From positions 1 to 14,196 of the forward strand of contig CAZKLS010000074.1 of assembly GCA_964553405.1 (NCBI GenBank): a stretch of 14,196 nt of DNA, in the 5' to 3' direction. Under the pieces are notes generated by a model. The model did no database searches. It worked only from the letters and a program-made list of their open reading frames with translations, and was not told the origin of the DNA. The translations under genes and the position numbers were made by a program. This document shows, in pieces, positions 1-7,033 of this stretch (positions are counted from its first letter, which is position 1; each line of letters starts with the position of its first letter). This DNA is from DATIRA01 sp964553405 (GTDB lineage Bacteria; Pseudomonadota; Gammaproteobacteria; Steroidobacterales; Steroidobacteraceae).

Positions 1-53
1 TCGACCGGGCCAGCGGCACGCAGTCCGGCCGGCTCGCGGAAGCGGCGGCGTGA
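1..53 (+). CDS. C-terminal tail of a probable ExbB/TolQ-type proton channel (5' partial)
   Basis: An open frame enters from the left edge and stops at TGA 51-53, giving the last sixteen residues, DRASGTQSGRLAEAAA. The tail itself has no diagnostic motif. I infer ExbB only because the next gene is exbD, whose GTG start overlaps this stop codon, and exbB-exbD is the standard pair for the proton-motive-force-driven inner membrane motor. A hydrophilic, low-complexity cytoplasmic tail would fit. It could equally be another protein lying upstream of exbD. Confidence 0.55.
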   Translation, partial: DRASGTQSGRLAEAAA

Positions 54-478
54 GGCTCAGGCCGCGCCCGGGCGAGGAGCCGGACGTGAACATGACGTCG
101 CTGATCGACGTCGTGTTCCTGCTGCTGATCTTCTTCATGCTGTCCACCCGGTTCATCGACGAGGGCAGGCTGAAGCTGCGGCTGCCGGAGGCCGGCGTCG
201 AGCCCGAGGTGGCGAGCCTGGTCGAGTCGCTGGAGATCGAGGTCACCGCGGAAGGAGGCTACCGCGTCGGCGGCCGCGACCTGGTCAACAACAGCCGCGA
301 GACACTGTCGAAGGCGCTGCTGAACGAGGCTGCGGGCGACCAGGGAGTTCCGGTCACGATTCGCGCGGACGCCCGTGCGACGCACCAATCCGTGGTGACG
401 GCCATGGACGTGGCCGGGCGGCTCGGTTTCCGCCAGATCAACATCGCCACGGTCCACGATGGGACGCAAGGGCGTTAG
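50..478 (+). CDS. exbD: ExbD/TolR-family biopolymer transport protein
   Basis: This 142-residue protein has the ExbD/TolR layout: a short cytoplasmic N-terminus, one membrane helix at about residues 17-35, and a periplasmic domain. The helix carries the family motif SLIDVVFLLLIFF, and Asp20 matches the protonatable aspartate of the ExbB-ExbD motor. The family couples the proton gradient to outer-membrane transport or envelope work. The GTG start at 50 is preceded by GGAAG at good spacing and overlaps the upstream stop. The 3' end overlaps the start of msbA by 20 bases, so the genes are probably translationally coupled. Placement before msbA and lpxK suggests a role tied to the envelope cluster, though no TonB is visible. 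TolR is the alternative name, but no tol-pal genes are present. Confidence 0.92.
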   Translation: MRLRPRPGEEPDVNMTSLIDVVFLLLIFFMLSTRFIDEGRLKLRLPEAGVEPEVASLVESLEIEVTAEGGYRVGGRDLVNNSRETLSKALLNEAAGDQGVPVTIRADARATHQSVVTAMDVAGRLGFRQINIATVHDGTQGR

Positions 479-2225
479 CCGCGCAGAACTGCGGATGCCC
501 GCCGGGGCCCTGCAGACGTATCGCCGGCTGCTCGGCTACCTGAGGCCGCACCTCGGGATGTTCATGATCGGCGTGCTCGGCATGACCATCTTCGCGGCCA
601 CCGACGCCGGTTGGGCGGCGTTCGTGAAGTTCTTCCTCGACGGCACGTTCGTGGACCGGGATCCGCGCATGGTGTGGTTCGTGCCGCTGGTGCTGGTGGG
701 GCTGTTCATGCTGCGGGGACTCGGCGACTTCCTGCAGACGTACTGTCCCGGCTTCGTGGGGCGGCACATCGTCAAGACGCTGCGCGGCGAGATCTTCGAC
801 CGCTACCTGCACCTGCCCGTGTCGTACTTCGACCGCCAGACCTCCGGCGTGCTGCTGTCGAGGCTGACCTACAACACCGAGCAGGTGGCGCAGGCCGCGA
901 CCGACTCGGTGACGGTGTTCATCCGCGACACGCTGACGATCATCGGGCTGATCGGCTACCTGCTGTACCTGAACCCGAAGCTCACGCTGTACAGCCTGAT
1001 CGTCGGGCCCGTGATCGCGGTGCTGATCCGCCGCGTGAACCAGCTGTTCCGCCGCTACAGCAAGCGCATACAGAACTCGATGGGCGACGTCACGCGGGTG
1101 GCGAAGGAGGCCATCGAGGCGCCGCGTGTCGTTCGCGTGTTCAATGCCCAGGACTACGAGGCGGGCCTGTTCGACGGCGTGATCGAACACAATCGGCGCT
1201 CGCACATGAAGCTGATGCTGACCAAGGGGCTCAGCAATCCCGTCGTGCAGTTGATTGCCGCAACCGCGCTCGCCAGCGTGCTCTACCTCGCGACGGTCGA
1301 GGCCATCGAGGGCGGGATGTCGGTCGGCGAGTTCACGTCGTTCATCGCCGCGCTGATGCTGGTCACCGCGCCGCTGCGCAGGCTGGTCAACGTCGCAGGT
1401 CCGCTGCAGCAGGGCATCGCCGCGGCACAGAGCATCTTCCAGATACTCGACACGCCCGCGGAGCCCGCCGGCGGCGAGCGCCGCATCGGGCGCGCAACCG
1501 GGGACGTCGAGTACCGTGACGTGCATTTCCGTTACGACGGTGTCGCGGACGAGGTGCTGCGCGGCGTCAGCTTCCGTGTGGCGCCCGGGGAAACGGTCGC
1601 GATCGTGGGACGCTCGGGCAGCGGCAAGTCCACGCTGGTGAACCTGCTGCCGCGCTTCTACGATCCGACCGACGGCGTCGTCGCCGTGGACGGCGTGGAC
1701 GTGCGCGAGTACCCGTTGCGGGACCTTCGATCGCAGATGAGCCTGGTCAGCCAGGACATCGTGCTGTTCAACGACACGATCCGCAGCAACATCGCTTTCG
1801 GCTTCCCGGCCTCGGACCAGCAGATCGAGGCCGCGGCGGCCGCAGCCCGGGTGCTCGAGTTCGCCGGGCAGATGCCCGAGGGGCTGGACACGATCGTCGG
1901 CGACCGCGGCGCACTGCTCTCCGGGGGCCAGCGGCAGCGCGTCGCGATCGCGCGCGCGCTGCTCCGGAACACGCCGATCCTGATCCTGGACGAGGCGACG
2001 TCGGCGCTGGACACCGAACTCGAGCGGCAGATCCAGGAGCAGCTCGAGGAGCTGATGCAGGGCCGCACGACGCTGGTGATCGCGCACCGCCTGTCGACCG
2101 TCGAGAAGGCGGACCGGATCCTGGTGATGGCGGCAGGCCGGCTGGTCGAGACCGGAACCCACGCCGAGCTGCTCGCGCACAACGGTCACTACGCGACGCT
2201 GTACCGGATGCAGTTCAACGAATGA
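459..2225 (+). CDS. msbA: Lipid A export ATP-binding/permease protein MsbA
   Basis: This 588-residue ABC half-transporter matches MsbA in length. It has an N-terminal six-helix exporter domain (to about residue 325) and a C-terminal ATPase. Visible ATPase motifs are Walker A GRSGSGKST (about 383-391), signature LSGGQ (about 487), Walker B ILILDEA (about 507-513) and the H-loop histidine (about 543, AHRLST). MsbA dimers flip lipid A-core across the inner membrane using ATP. The assignment to MsbA rather than another exporter rests on the adjacent lpxK and kdsB. The ATG at 459 lies inside exbD and has no clear ribosome site. Met13 (ATG at 495) is an alternative start that would remove the overlap. 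The stop overlaps the lpxK start in ATGA. Confidence 0.95.
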   Translation: MGRKGVSRAELRMPAGALQTYRRLLGYLRPHLGMFMIGVLGMTIFAATDAGWAAFVKFFLDGTFVDRDPRMVWFVPLVLVGLFMLRGLGDFLQTYCPGFVGRHIVKTLRGEIFDRYLHLPVSYFDRQTSGVLLSRLTYNTEQVAQAATDSVTVFIRDTLTIIGLIGYLLYLNPKLTLYSLIVGPVIAVLIRRVNQLFRRYSKRIQNSMGDVTRVAKEAIEAPRVVRVFNAQDYEAGLFDGVIEHNRRSHMKLMLTKGLSNPVVQLIAATALASVLYLATVEAIEGGMSVGEFTSFIAALMLVTAPLRRLVNVAGPLQQGIAAAQSIFQILDTPAEPAGGERRIGRATGDVEYRDVHFRYDGVADEVLRGVSFRVAPGETVAIVGRSGSGKSTLVNLLPRFYDPTDGVVAVDGVDVREYPLRDLRSQMSLVSQDIVLFNDTIRSNIAFGFPASDQQIEAAAAAARVLEFAGQMPEGLDTIVGDRGALLSGGQRQRVAIARALLRNTPILILDEATSALDTELERQIQEQLEELMQGRTTLVIAHRLSTVEKADRILVMAAGRLVETGTHAELLAHNGHYATLYRMQFNE

Positions 2226-3262
2226 GCCTCGAGGCCCGCCTGCAGCGGCTGTGGTACGGCCCCGCCTGGCGCAGTCTGCCGTTGTGGCCGCTGGAAGGCC
2301 TGTTTGCGCTGGCTGTGACGCTCCGGCGGCAGGCGTACCGGCTGGGCCTCGCGACGGCACGACGCGCCCCGGTGCCCGTTGTGATCGTCGGGAACGTCAC
2401 CGTCGGCGGCACCGGCAAGACGCCGGTGGTGACCTGGCTCGCCGGACGCCTGCAGTCGGCGGGGCTGCGGGTCGGTGTCGTGCTGCGCGGCTATCGCGGC
2501 AGCCACGAGGGCGCGCCGCAGGTCGTCACGGCGGATTCGCCGGCCGCGGTCGTGGGCGATGAAGCGCTGCTGCACGCGCGCCGCGCGAGCCACGTCGTCG
2601 TCGTCGGCAGCGATCGGGTCGCGGCGACCGAACTCGCGGCCGAGCGGGGCGCGGACCTCGTGGTCTGCGACGACGGGCTGCAACACCTGCCGCTGCTGCG
2701 TGACTGCGAAATCGCCGTGGTGGACGCAACGCGTGGGCTCGGGAACGGTCACCTGCTGCCGGCGGGTCCGCTGCGTGAATACCCGCGTCGGCTGCAGCAG
2801 ATGGATGCCATCGTGCTGACGCGGCGGGATTCGACGGTGGGCGCGACGCTGCCGAGGGGCGGGCCGCCGGTGTTCGAGGCCGAGCTGCGGCTCGGTGCGG
2901 CCGTGAATCTCGCGACCGGCGAGCGGCGCCCGCTCGAGGAGTTCGCGGGCGCTCCGGTGCACGCCGTCGCCGGTGTCGGCAATCCGCAGGCATTCTTCGA
3001 TCGGTTGCGCGAGCGGGGGCTCGAGCTCGACGCGCGGGCCCTCGACGACCATGCGGAGCTCGGGCCGGCGACGCTTGCGTTCGCCACGCAGGGACCGCTG
3101 CTGATGACGGAGAAGGATGCCGTAAAATGCCGGCACTTCGCCCGGGCGGACTGGTGGTGGGTGGAGCTGGACGTCGTCATCGAGGCGACGGCGGCTCAGG
3201 CGTTGCTCGGCATCGTGCTGGAGCGTTGTGGCCTGAGCGTATCGGGAGTCGAAAATGGATAG
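2222..3262 (+). CDS. lpxK: Tetraacyldisaccharide 4'-kinase LpxK
   Basis: LpxK phosphorylates the 4' position of the lipid A disaccharide at the inner face of the inner membrane, using ATP. The 346-residue product is close to the usual 320-350. It carries the family's P-loop GNVTVGGTGKTP (residues 57-68, Lys66) and the conserved CDDGLQH segment (149-155). A hydrophobic N-terminal stretch (about 18-45) fits the peripheral membrane anchor, and PLLMTEKDAVK near the C-terminus is also typical. The ATG overlaps the msbA stop (ATGA), so translation is coupled. The 3' end overlaps the next small gene by eight bases. Confidence 0.95.
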   Translation: MSLEARLQRLWYGPAWRSLPLWPLEGLFALAVTLRRQAYRLGLATARRAPVPVVIVGNVTVGGTGKTPVVTWLAGRLQSAGLRVGVVLRGYRGSHEGAPQVVTADSPAAVVGDEALLHARRASHVVVVGSDRVAATELAAERGADLVVCDDGLQHLPLLRDCEIAVVDATRGLGNGHLLPAGPLREYPRRLQQMDAIVLTRRDSTVGATLPRGGPPVFEAELRLGAAVNLATGERRPLEEFAGAPVHAVAGVGNPQAFFDRLRERGLELDARALDDHAELGPATLAFATQGPLLMTEKDAVKCRHFARADWWWVELDVVIEATAAQALLGIVLERCGLSVSGVENG

Positions 3263-3443
3263 CAAGCTGCTTGATTTCCTGGCCTGCCCGGTATGCAAGG
3301 GTCCGCTCGTCTGGCACCGGGACACGCTCGAGCTCGTGTGCCGGGCCGACCGGCTCGCCTACCCGGTGCGGGACGACATACCGGTGATGCTGGAGGAGGA
3401 GGCGAGGAAGCTCGGCTCCGAGGACCCGCTGCTGAAGGGCTGA
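3255..3443 (+). CDS. ycaR: Trm112/YcaR-family small zinc-ribbon-like protein
   Basis: This 62-residue protein aligns over its whole length, from memory, with YcaR (Trm112 family). It begins MDSKLLDFLACPVCKGPL, continues with LELVCRADRLAYPVRDDIPVML, and ends in a charged tail. Cysteines 11, 14 and 29 form an incomplete zinc knuckle, as in YcaR, where the fourth ligand is also missing. In eukaryotes and archaea Trm112 activates methyltransferases. The bacterial role is not settled, but the gene is habitually placed between lpxK and kdsB, as here. It overlaps lpxK by eight bases and ends three bases before the kdsB start. Confidence 0.93.
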   Translation: MDSKLLDFLACPVCKGPLVWHRDTLELVCRADRLAYPVRDDIPVMLEEEARKLGSEDPLLKG

Positions 3444-3445
3444 GC

Positions 3446-4222
3446 TTGCGCTTCCACGTCGTCATTCCCGCGCGTTTCGCCTCGACGCGGCTGCCGGGCA
3501 AGCCGCTGCTCGACATCGCCGGTCGCAGCATGATCCAGCGCGTGCTGGAGCAGGCCTGCGCGAGCTCGGCGGACGAGGTGCTGGTAGCGACCGACGACGC
3601 GCGAATCGCCGCCGCCGTCAGCGACCCGCGCGGACGCGGCATCCCGGCAGCGATGCTCACCGACCCGGCCCTGCCGTCGGGCACCGACCGTGTCGCCGCG
3701 GTTGCAGCCGCTCGTGGCTGGAGCGACGACGCGATCGTCGTCAACGTGCAGGGCGACGAGCCGTTTCTGCCGCCGATGCTCGTGGACCAGGTCGCGGCTA
3801 CGCTCGCGGCCGAGTCGAGCGCCGGGCTCGCCACGCTGGCCGAGCCGATACGCACGCTGGCCGAGTTCATGAATCCGAACGTCGTCAAGGTCGTCGTCGC
3901 GACCGACGGGTCGGCGCTGTACTTCAGCCGGGCACCCGTCCCGTGGAGCCGTGACGGCGCGCCGGAGGGGCTCTCGAGCCAGTCCGTGTTCCGCGACGGG
4001 CTGCGGCACGTCGGCATTTACGCGTACCGCGTCGGAGTGCTGAAACAACTCACGGCGCTGCAGCCCTCGCGGCTCGAGCAGATCGAACGGCTGGAGCAGT
4101 TGCGCGCGCTGGAGAACGGCATCCGCATCGCCGTGGCGAACTGCAGCGCCGATCCCGGCTTCGGTGTCGACACGGCGGCCGACCTCGAGCGGGCCAGGCG
4201 TCACGCGGCGCGGGTCGGCTGA
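3446..4222 (+). CDS. kdsB: 3-deoxy-manno-octulosonate cytidylyltransferase (CMP-Kdo synthetase)
   Basis: KdsB makes CMP-Kdo from CTP and Kdo in the cytoplasm, the activated sugar for the inner core of lipopolysaccharide. The 258-residue product has the nucleotide-binding start RFHVVIPARFASTRLPGKPL (residues 2-21), the NVQGDEP motif (100-106, Asp104) and GFGVDTAADL near the end (Asp242). Asp104 and Asp242 correspond to the Mg-binding pair of the family. I chose the TTG at 3446 because it puts the family's N-terminus at residue 1 and has AAGGG a few bases upstream. The open frame continues further upstream, but only inside ycaR in another frame. A TTG start just after the ycaR stop suggests coupled, modest translation. 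Confidence 0.94.
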   Translation: MRFHVVIPARFASTRLPGKPLLDIAGRSMIQRVLEQACASSADEVLVATDDARIAAAVSDPRGRGIPAAMLTDPALPSGTDRVAAVAAARGWSDDAIVVNVQGDEPFLPPMLVDQVAATLAAESSAGLATLAEPIRTLAEFMNPNVVKVVVATDGSALYFSRAPVPWSRDGAPEGLSSQSVFRDGLRHVGIYAYRVGVLKQLTALQPSRLEQIERLEQLRALENGIRIAVANCSADPGFGVDTAADLERARRHAARVG

Positions 4223-4246
4223 GGCCCGGGCGAAGGGGACAAAGGG

Positions 4247-4573
4247 ATGGACCAGGTACTGACTGAAGCCTTCGGCGTGACGATCACGCCCTGGAAGCTC
4301 GTGGGCTACCTCGGCGTAGTGCTGTTCGCGGGCCGCTGGTTCGTGCAGATGGCCTATTCGCGGATCTACCGCAGGCCCGTGCTGCCGACGGTGTTCTGGG
4401 TGATGAGCATTTCCGGCAGCCTGCTGCTGCTCACCTATTTCACGTTCGGCAAGAACGACTCGGTGGGCATCCTGTCGAACCTGTTCCCCGCCTTCGTGGC
4501 GGGTTACAACCTGTTTCTCGACCTGACCCATCGCCGTCGCAGGCGCGAGCCCGGCGAAGCCGGCACGACGTAG
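4247..4573 (+). CDS. Lipid-A-disaccharide synthase N-terminal-domain (LAB_N) membrane protein
   Basis: This 108-residue membrane protein has three predicted helices (about 17-36, 48-66 and 76-93) and a basic C-terminal tail. The run WKLVGYLGVVLFAGRWFVQ and the SLLLLTYF and AFVAGYNLFLDL segments are characteristic of the LAB_N domain. That domain is found at the N-terminus of some LpxB proteins and as a free-standing small protein near lipid-modifying glycosyltransferases. It has no catalytic LpxB part, so it cannot be a lipid A disaccharide synthase itself. It starts 24 bases after kdsB with a strong purine-rich ribosome site (GAAGGGG and AAAGGG), so it likely belongs to the same transcript. 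A function in lipid A or sugar-lipid handling is inference from context. Confidence 0.85.
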   Translation: MDQVLTEAFGVTITPWKLVGYLGVVLFAGRWFVQMAYSRIYRRPVLPTVFWVMSISGSLLLLTYFTFGKNDSVGILSNLFPAFVAGYNLFLDLTHRRRRREPGEAGTT

Positions 4574-4583
4574 CGAGCGACCG

Positions 4584-5330
4584 TCAGCGGCGTTGCCGGC
4601 CGGCTGGGACGCCTGGCGGGCGCCCCGATCCGAGCCGCAGGGTTGGCCTGCCGCCGGGCAGCGTGCTGATTTCGTCGGGGCGCAGCCGGCGCCATTTTCC
4701 CGCTGCGAGCGTACCGAGCTCGATCTGCATGATCCGGATGCGCTGCAGCCTGCGCACCGTGTAGCCGAAGTGCTCGCACATGCGCCGGATCTGGCGGTTC
4801 AATCCCTGCGTGAGCACGATGTGGAACGTGTTGCGCCCGACCTGCCAAAGCCTGCAGGGCTTGGTCGTTCTGCCGAGCACCGGCACGCCCCGCGCCATTC
4901 CCTCGAGAAACTCAGCCGTCAGCGGGCGATCCACGCTGACCACGTACTCCTTCTCGTGCTCGTTCTGCGAGCGCAGGATCGTGTTGACGATGTCGCCGTC
5001 GTTGGTGAGCAGGATCAGCCCCTCGGAGTCCTTGTCGAGGCGGCCGACCGGGAAGATCCGCTCGTGGTAGCCGACGAAGTCCACGATGTTGCCCGGGACC
5101 GAACGGTTGGTCGTGCATTCGACGCCGACCGGCTTGTTGAGCGCGAGATAGACGCGCGCGGGACGGGCGCGCAGCAGTTCGCCGTCGACGCGCACCTCGT
5201 CGCCCGGAGCGATCCGGGTGCCGAGCACCGCGGTCACACCGTTGACGCTGATGCGTCCGGCCGCGATCCACTCGTCCGCCTCGCGCCTCGAGCACAGGCC
5301 CGCTTCGCTGATGTACTTGTTGATGCGCAC
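4584..5330 (-). CDS. rluF: 23S rRNA pseudouridine synthase, RluF type
   Basis: This 248-residue protein has an N-terminal S4 RNA-binding domain (VRINKYISEAGLCSRREADE, residues 1-20, onward to about 60) followed by the RsuA/RluB-type synthase domain. The catalytic aspartate lies in GRLDKDSEGLILL. The downstream blocks NEHEKEYVVSVDRPL, GVPVLGRTTKPC and LNRQIRRMCEHFGYTV match E. coli RluF (23S U2604) better than RluB or RluE as I remember them. I start at GTG 5330 because this gives the canonical VRINKYI terminus. The open frame runs on to 5654 but that extension is low-complexity and lies over the divergent thioesterase gene. No Shine-Dalgarno sequence is visible before the GTG. It is convergent with the LAB_N gene with ten bases between. 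Confidence 0.92.
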   Translation of the reverse strand: MRINKYISEAGLCSRREADEWIAAGRISVNGVTAVLGTRIAPGDEVRVDGELLRARPARVYLALNKPVGVECTTNRSVPGNIVDFVGYHERIFPVGRLDKDSEGLILLTNDGDIVNTILRSQNEHEKEYVVSVDRPLTAEFLEGMARGVPVLGRTTKPCRLWQVGRNTFHIVLTQGLNRQIRRMCEHFGYTVRRLQRIRIMQIELGTLAAGKWRRLRPDEISTLPGGRPTLRLGSGRPPGVPAGRQRR

Positions 5331-5339
5331 GGCCGGATT

Positions 5340-5388
5340 CTGGCACCGGCGGGCCGTCGGGCCAAACCGGCGCTGGCACCGCCGGGCC
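5340..5388. repeat. Two near-identical 16-base direct repeats in the divergent rluF/thioesterase promoter region
   Basis: CTGGCACCGGCGGGCC (5340-5355) and CTGGCACCGCCGGGCC (5373-5388) differ at one position and are offset by 33 bases, about three helical turns. They fill most of the 108-base gap between rluF and the thioesterase gene. The spacing would suit two protein molecules bound on the same face of the DNA, but no regulator is known. A local duplication in GC-rich DNA is the plain alternative. Confidence 0.5.
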
Positions 5389-5438
5389 CGGGACTTGTAA
5401 GCTGGGTCGCGACGCGGGACCGGCTGCGGGGAGCGCGA

Positions 5439-5897
5439 ATGCAGGAAGACGTCACCGATCACGCCACGGCGCTGCAGCAGTACCTGCACGGCCGCATACC
5501 AATCTCCGCCGCGATGGGCGTACGGGTGCTCACCGCCTCGCCCGATCAGGTCGTGCTGTCGGCGCCGATCGAGCCCAACGTCAATCATCGCGAGACCGTG
5601 TTCGGTGGCAGCGCGGCGGCGGTGGCCACGCTGGCCGCCTGGTCGGTGCTGCATCTCGCGCTGCAGGCGCAGGGCCGGCAGGTGCGCCTGGTGATCCAGC
5701 GCAGCGAAATGGACTTCGAGCGGCCCATCTCCGGCGGGTTCACCGCGACGGCCTCGCGTCCCCCGGCGGCGGACTGGTCGCGCTTCGAGCAGTCGCTCTC
5801 GCGCAGGAACAAGGCGCGGATTTCGGTCCGTTCCGAGCTCTGGCTCGATCAGCAGAGAGTCGGGTCGTTTGAGGGCGACTTCGTCGCGATCGCCTGA
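5439..5897 (+). CDS. YiiD C-terminal-type thioesterase domain protein
   Basis: This 152-residue protein has the hot-dog-fold thioesterase layout of the family named for the C-terminal half of YiiD. The core helix motif is NHRETVFGGS (residues 49-58), leading into AAAVATLAAWSV, much like the NHNGTGFGGS block of that family. It lacks the N-terminal acetyltransferase domain of E. coli YiiD. It probably cleaves an acyl-thioester, but the substrate is not evident. The ATG at 5439 has GGGGAG about five bases upstream. The same frame is open back to 4593, but only as the antisense of rluF. It is divergent from rluF and convergent with yciH, twelve bases apart. Confidence 0.85.
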   Translation: MQEDVTDHATALQQYLHGRIPISAAMGVRVLTASPDQVVLSAPIEPNVNHRETVFGGSAAAVATLAAWSVLHLALQAQGRQVRLVIQRSEMDFERPISGGFTATASRPPAADWSRFEQSLSRRNKARISVRSELWLDQQRVGSFEGDFVAIA

Positions 5898-5909
5898 GCC
5901 GGTCCGGTT

Positions 5910-6272
5910 TCAGCCGCCGGCCAGGCGCGCCTTGAAGCCGCGCCGCGTCAGCTCCGCGACGATCTGTTCACGGTGGTCGCCCTGGATCTCGATCACGCCG
6001 TCGCGGACCGTTCCGCCCGACCCGCAAGCCTTCTTCAGTTGCGTGGCCAGCGCGCCGAGTTCCGCATCGCCGAGCGCGAGGCCCTTGACGACCGACACGC
6101 CCTTGCCCTTGCGGCCCTTCGTTTCCCTGCCGACGCGCACGATGCCGTCACCGGGCGCGGCCGGGGCGACCGCCGGCCGGCTGCGCCGGCAGCGGCACTC
6201 GGCCGCAGGCCGGCCGCACTCCGGGCACCGTCGGCCCTCGCCGGTCGAATAGACGATCCTGGCTCCGCTCAC
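5910..6272 (-). CDS. yciH: eIF1/SUI1-like translation factor YciH
   Basis: This 120-residue protein has the SUI1/eIF1 fold signature: GDGIVRVGRETKGRKGKGVS, then LKKACGSGGTVRDGVIEIQG and a C-terminal KARLAGG. YciH binds the ribosome and is reported in E. coli to inhibit translation initiation under stress. The N-terminus has CPECGRPAAECRC (Cys16, 19, 26, 28), a possible zinc site that E. coli YciH lacks but many other proteobacterial homologues seem to have. The start is GTG at 6272 with GGGAG seven bases upstream. The ATG at 6285 is out of frame. It lies 41 bases downstream of the anti-sigma gene on the same strand and may share its transcript. Confidence 0.93.
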   Translation of the reverse strand: MSGARIVYSTGEGRRCPECGRPAAECRCRRSRPAVAPAAPGDGIVRVGRETKGRKGKGVSVVKGLALGDAELGALATQLKKACGSGGTVRDGVIEIQGDHREQIVAELTRRGFKARLAGG

Positions 6273-6313
6273 CGGTCGCTCCCATTGCCTGATCCCGGTC
6301 GCATTAGAGCAGA

Positions 6314-7033
6314 TCAGTCGGGCGCGATGCCCGCGGCCCAGTCCCGAAGGTCGGCGGGCAGCAGTGCGTCGGCTCCAGGGTCCGCGGCCCTGAACGCGCG
6401 CAGCGTCGCGACCGCTGCGTCCTGGTCGCCCTGTTCGAGCAGCGACCTGATTCGAACGACGAAGTCCTCCGGCGACGTGGGCGCATCGGGCAGCGGCAGC
6501 GCCGAATCGCCGGCGCCAGCGGCGCGCGAGGCTTCGGCGAGCGGTGCGGTCGGCGGGGCCGGTGCAGCGGGTGAGGCGGGTCCGGGCGGCCTGGGAGATG
6601 CAGCGGCGGCTTCCAGCGCGTCAGCGGCCGGCGGCGGAGCGACGTAGGCGCGCTCGCGTTCCGGACGAGCGGCTTCTTCCTGGCGGCTCGCACCGGTCGT
6701 ATCGGATTCACCGGGTGGACCGGGGCGCGGCGTCGTCGAGGACTGCTCGATGTCCGCCGGCTCCGTCGGGGGCTGCTGCAGGCGGATCAGCCCGAACGCG
6801 ACCGCGGCGATACCGGCCGCGGTTGCGAACCGTAGCCATCCCGGCACGCCGCCGATGCGCTCTGGCGACGGTCGGACAGCCTCATGCGTGGCGCCTGTCG
6901 CCGACTCTCGACGCGCGGCCGCGCGGATCGCCTCGTCCACCCCGGCGGAGGGTTCCTCCTGGCTCATCTCGCGCCAGGCGCGATCCACCTCGAGGTCCGC
7001 GGCGTCCCGCAATGGAGAGTCCCGCTCGATCAT
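6314..7033 (-). CDS. Probable membrane-bound anti-sigma factor (partner of the ECF sigma upstream)
   Basis: This 239-residue protein has an acidic N-terminal cytoplasmic segment (about 1-60, with WREMSQEEPSAGVDEAIRAAARR at 20-42), one membrane helix (about 65-84), a long proline/alanine-rich linker, and a C-terminal block VRIRSLLEQGDQDAAVATLR before DLRDWAAG. I recall similar short proteins in xanthomonads, where a WREhS-type start and an IRxLxxxG-repeat end flank a disordered linker next to sigma factors. It has no zinc-binding HxxxCxxC anti-sigma motif. The start overlaps the sigma factor stop (ATGA), so the two are made in fixed proportion. The anti-sigma role is inferred from topology and coupling. 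The periplasmic end may sense the signal. Confidence 0.7.
   Translation of the reverse strand: MIERDSPLRDAADLEVDRAWREMSQEEPSAGVDEAIRAAARRESATGATHEAVRPSPERIGGVPGWLRFATAAGIAAVAFGLIRLQQPPTEPADIEQSSTTPRPGPPGESDTTGASRQEEAARPERERAYVAPPPAADALEAAAASPRPPGPASPAAPAPPTAPLAEASRAAGAGDSALPLPDAPTSPEDFVVRIRSLLEQGDQDAAVATLRAFRAADPGADALLPADLRDWAAGIAPD

Noticed and set aside
438..2360. Very long minus-strand open frame opposite msbA
   Set aside because: It is antisense to a clear MsbA, its translation is His/Arg/Asp-rich with no recognisable domain, and it is expected from GC-rich third positions.
3293..3445. Upstream extension of kdsB
   Set aside because: It lies inside ycaR in another frame, and the KdsB family N-terminus falls exactly at the TTG at 3446.
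4593..5438. Plus-strand frame upstream of the thioesterase
   Set aside because: It is antisense to rluF and has no domain. The thioesterase has its own ribosome site before 5439.
5331..5654. N-terminal extension of the pseudouridine synthase frame
   Set aside because: The S4 domain begins at VRINKYI (5330) and the extension is antisense to the thioesterase gene.
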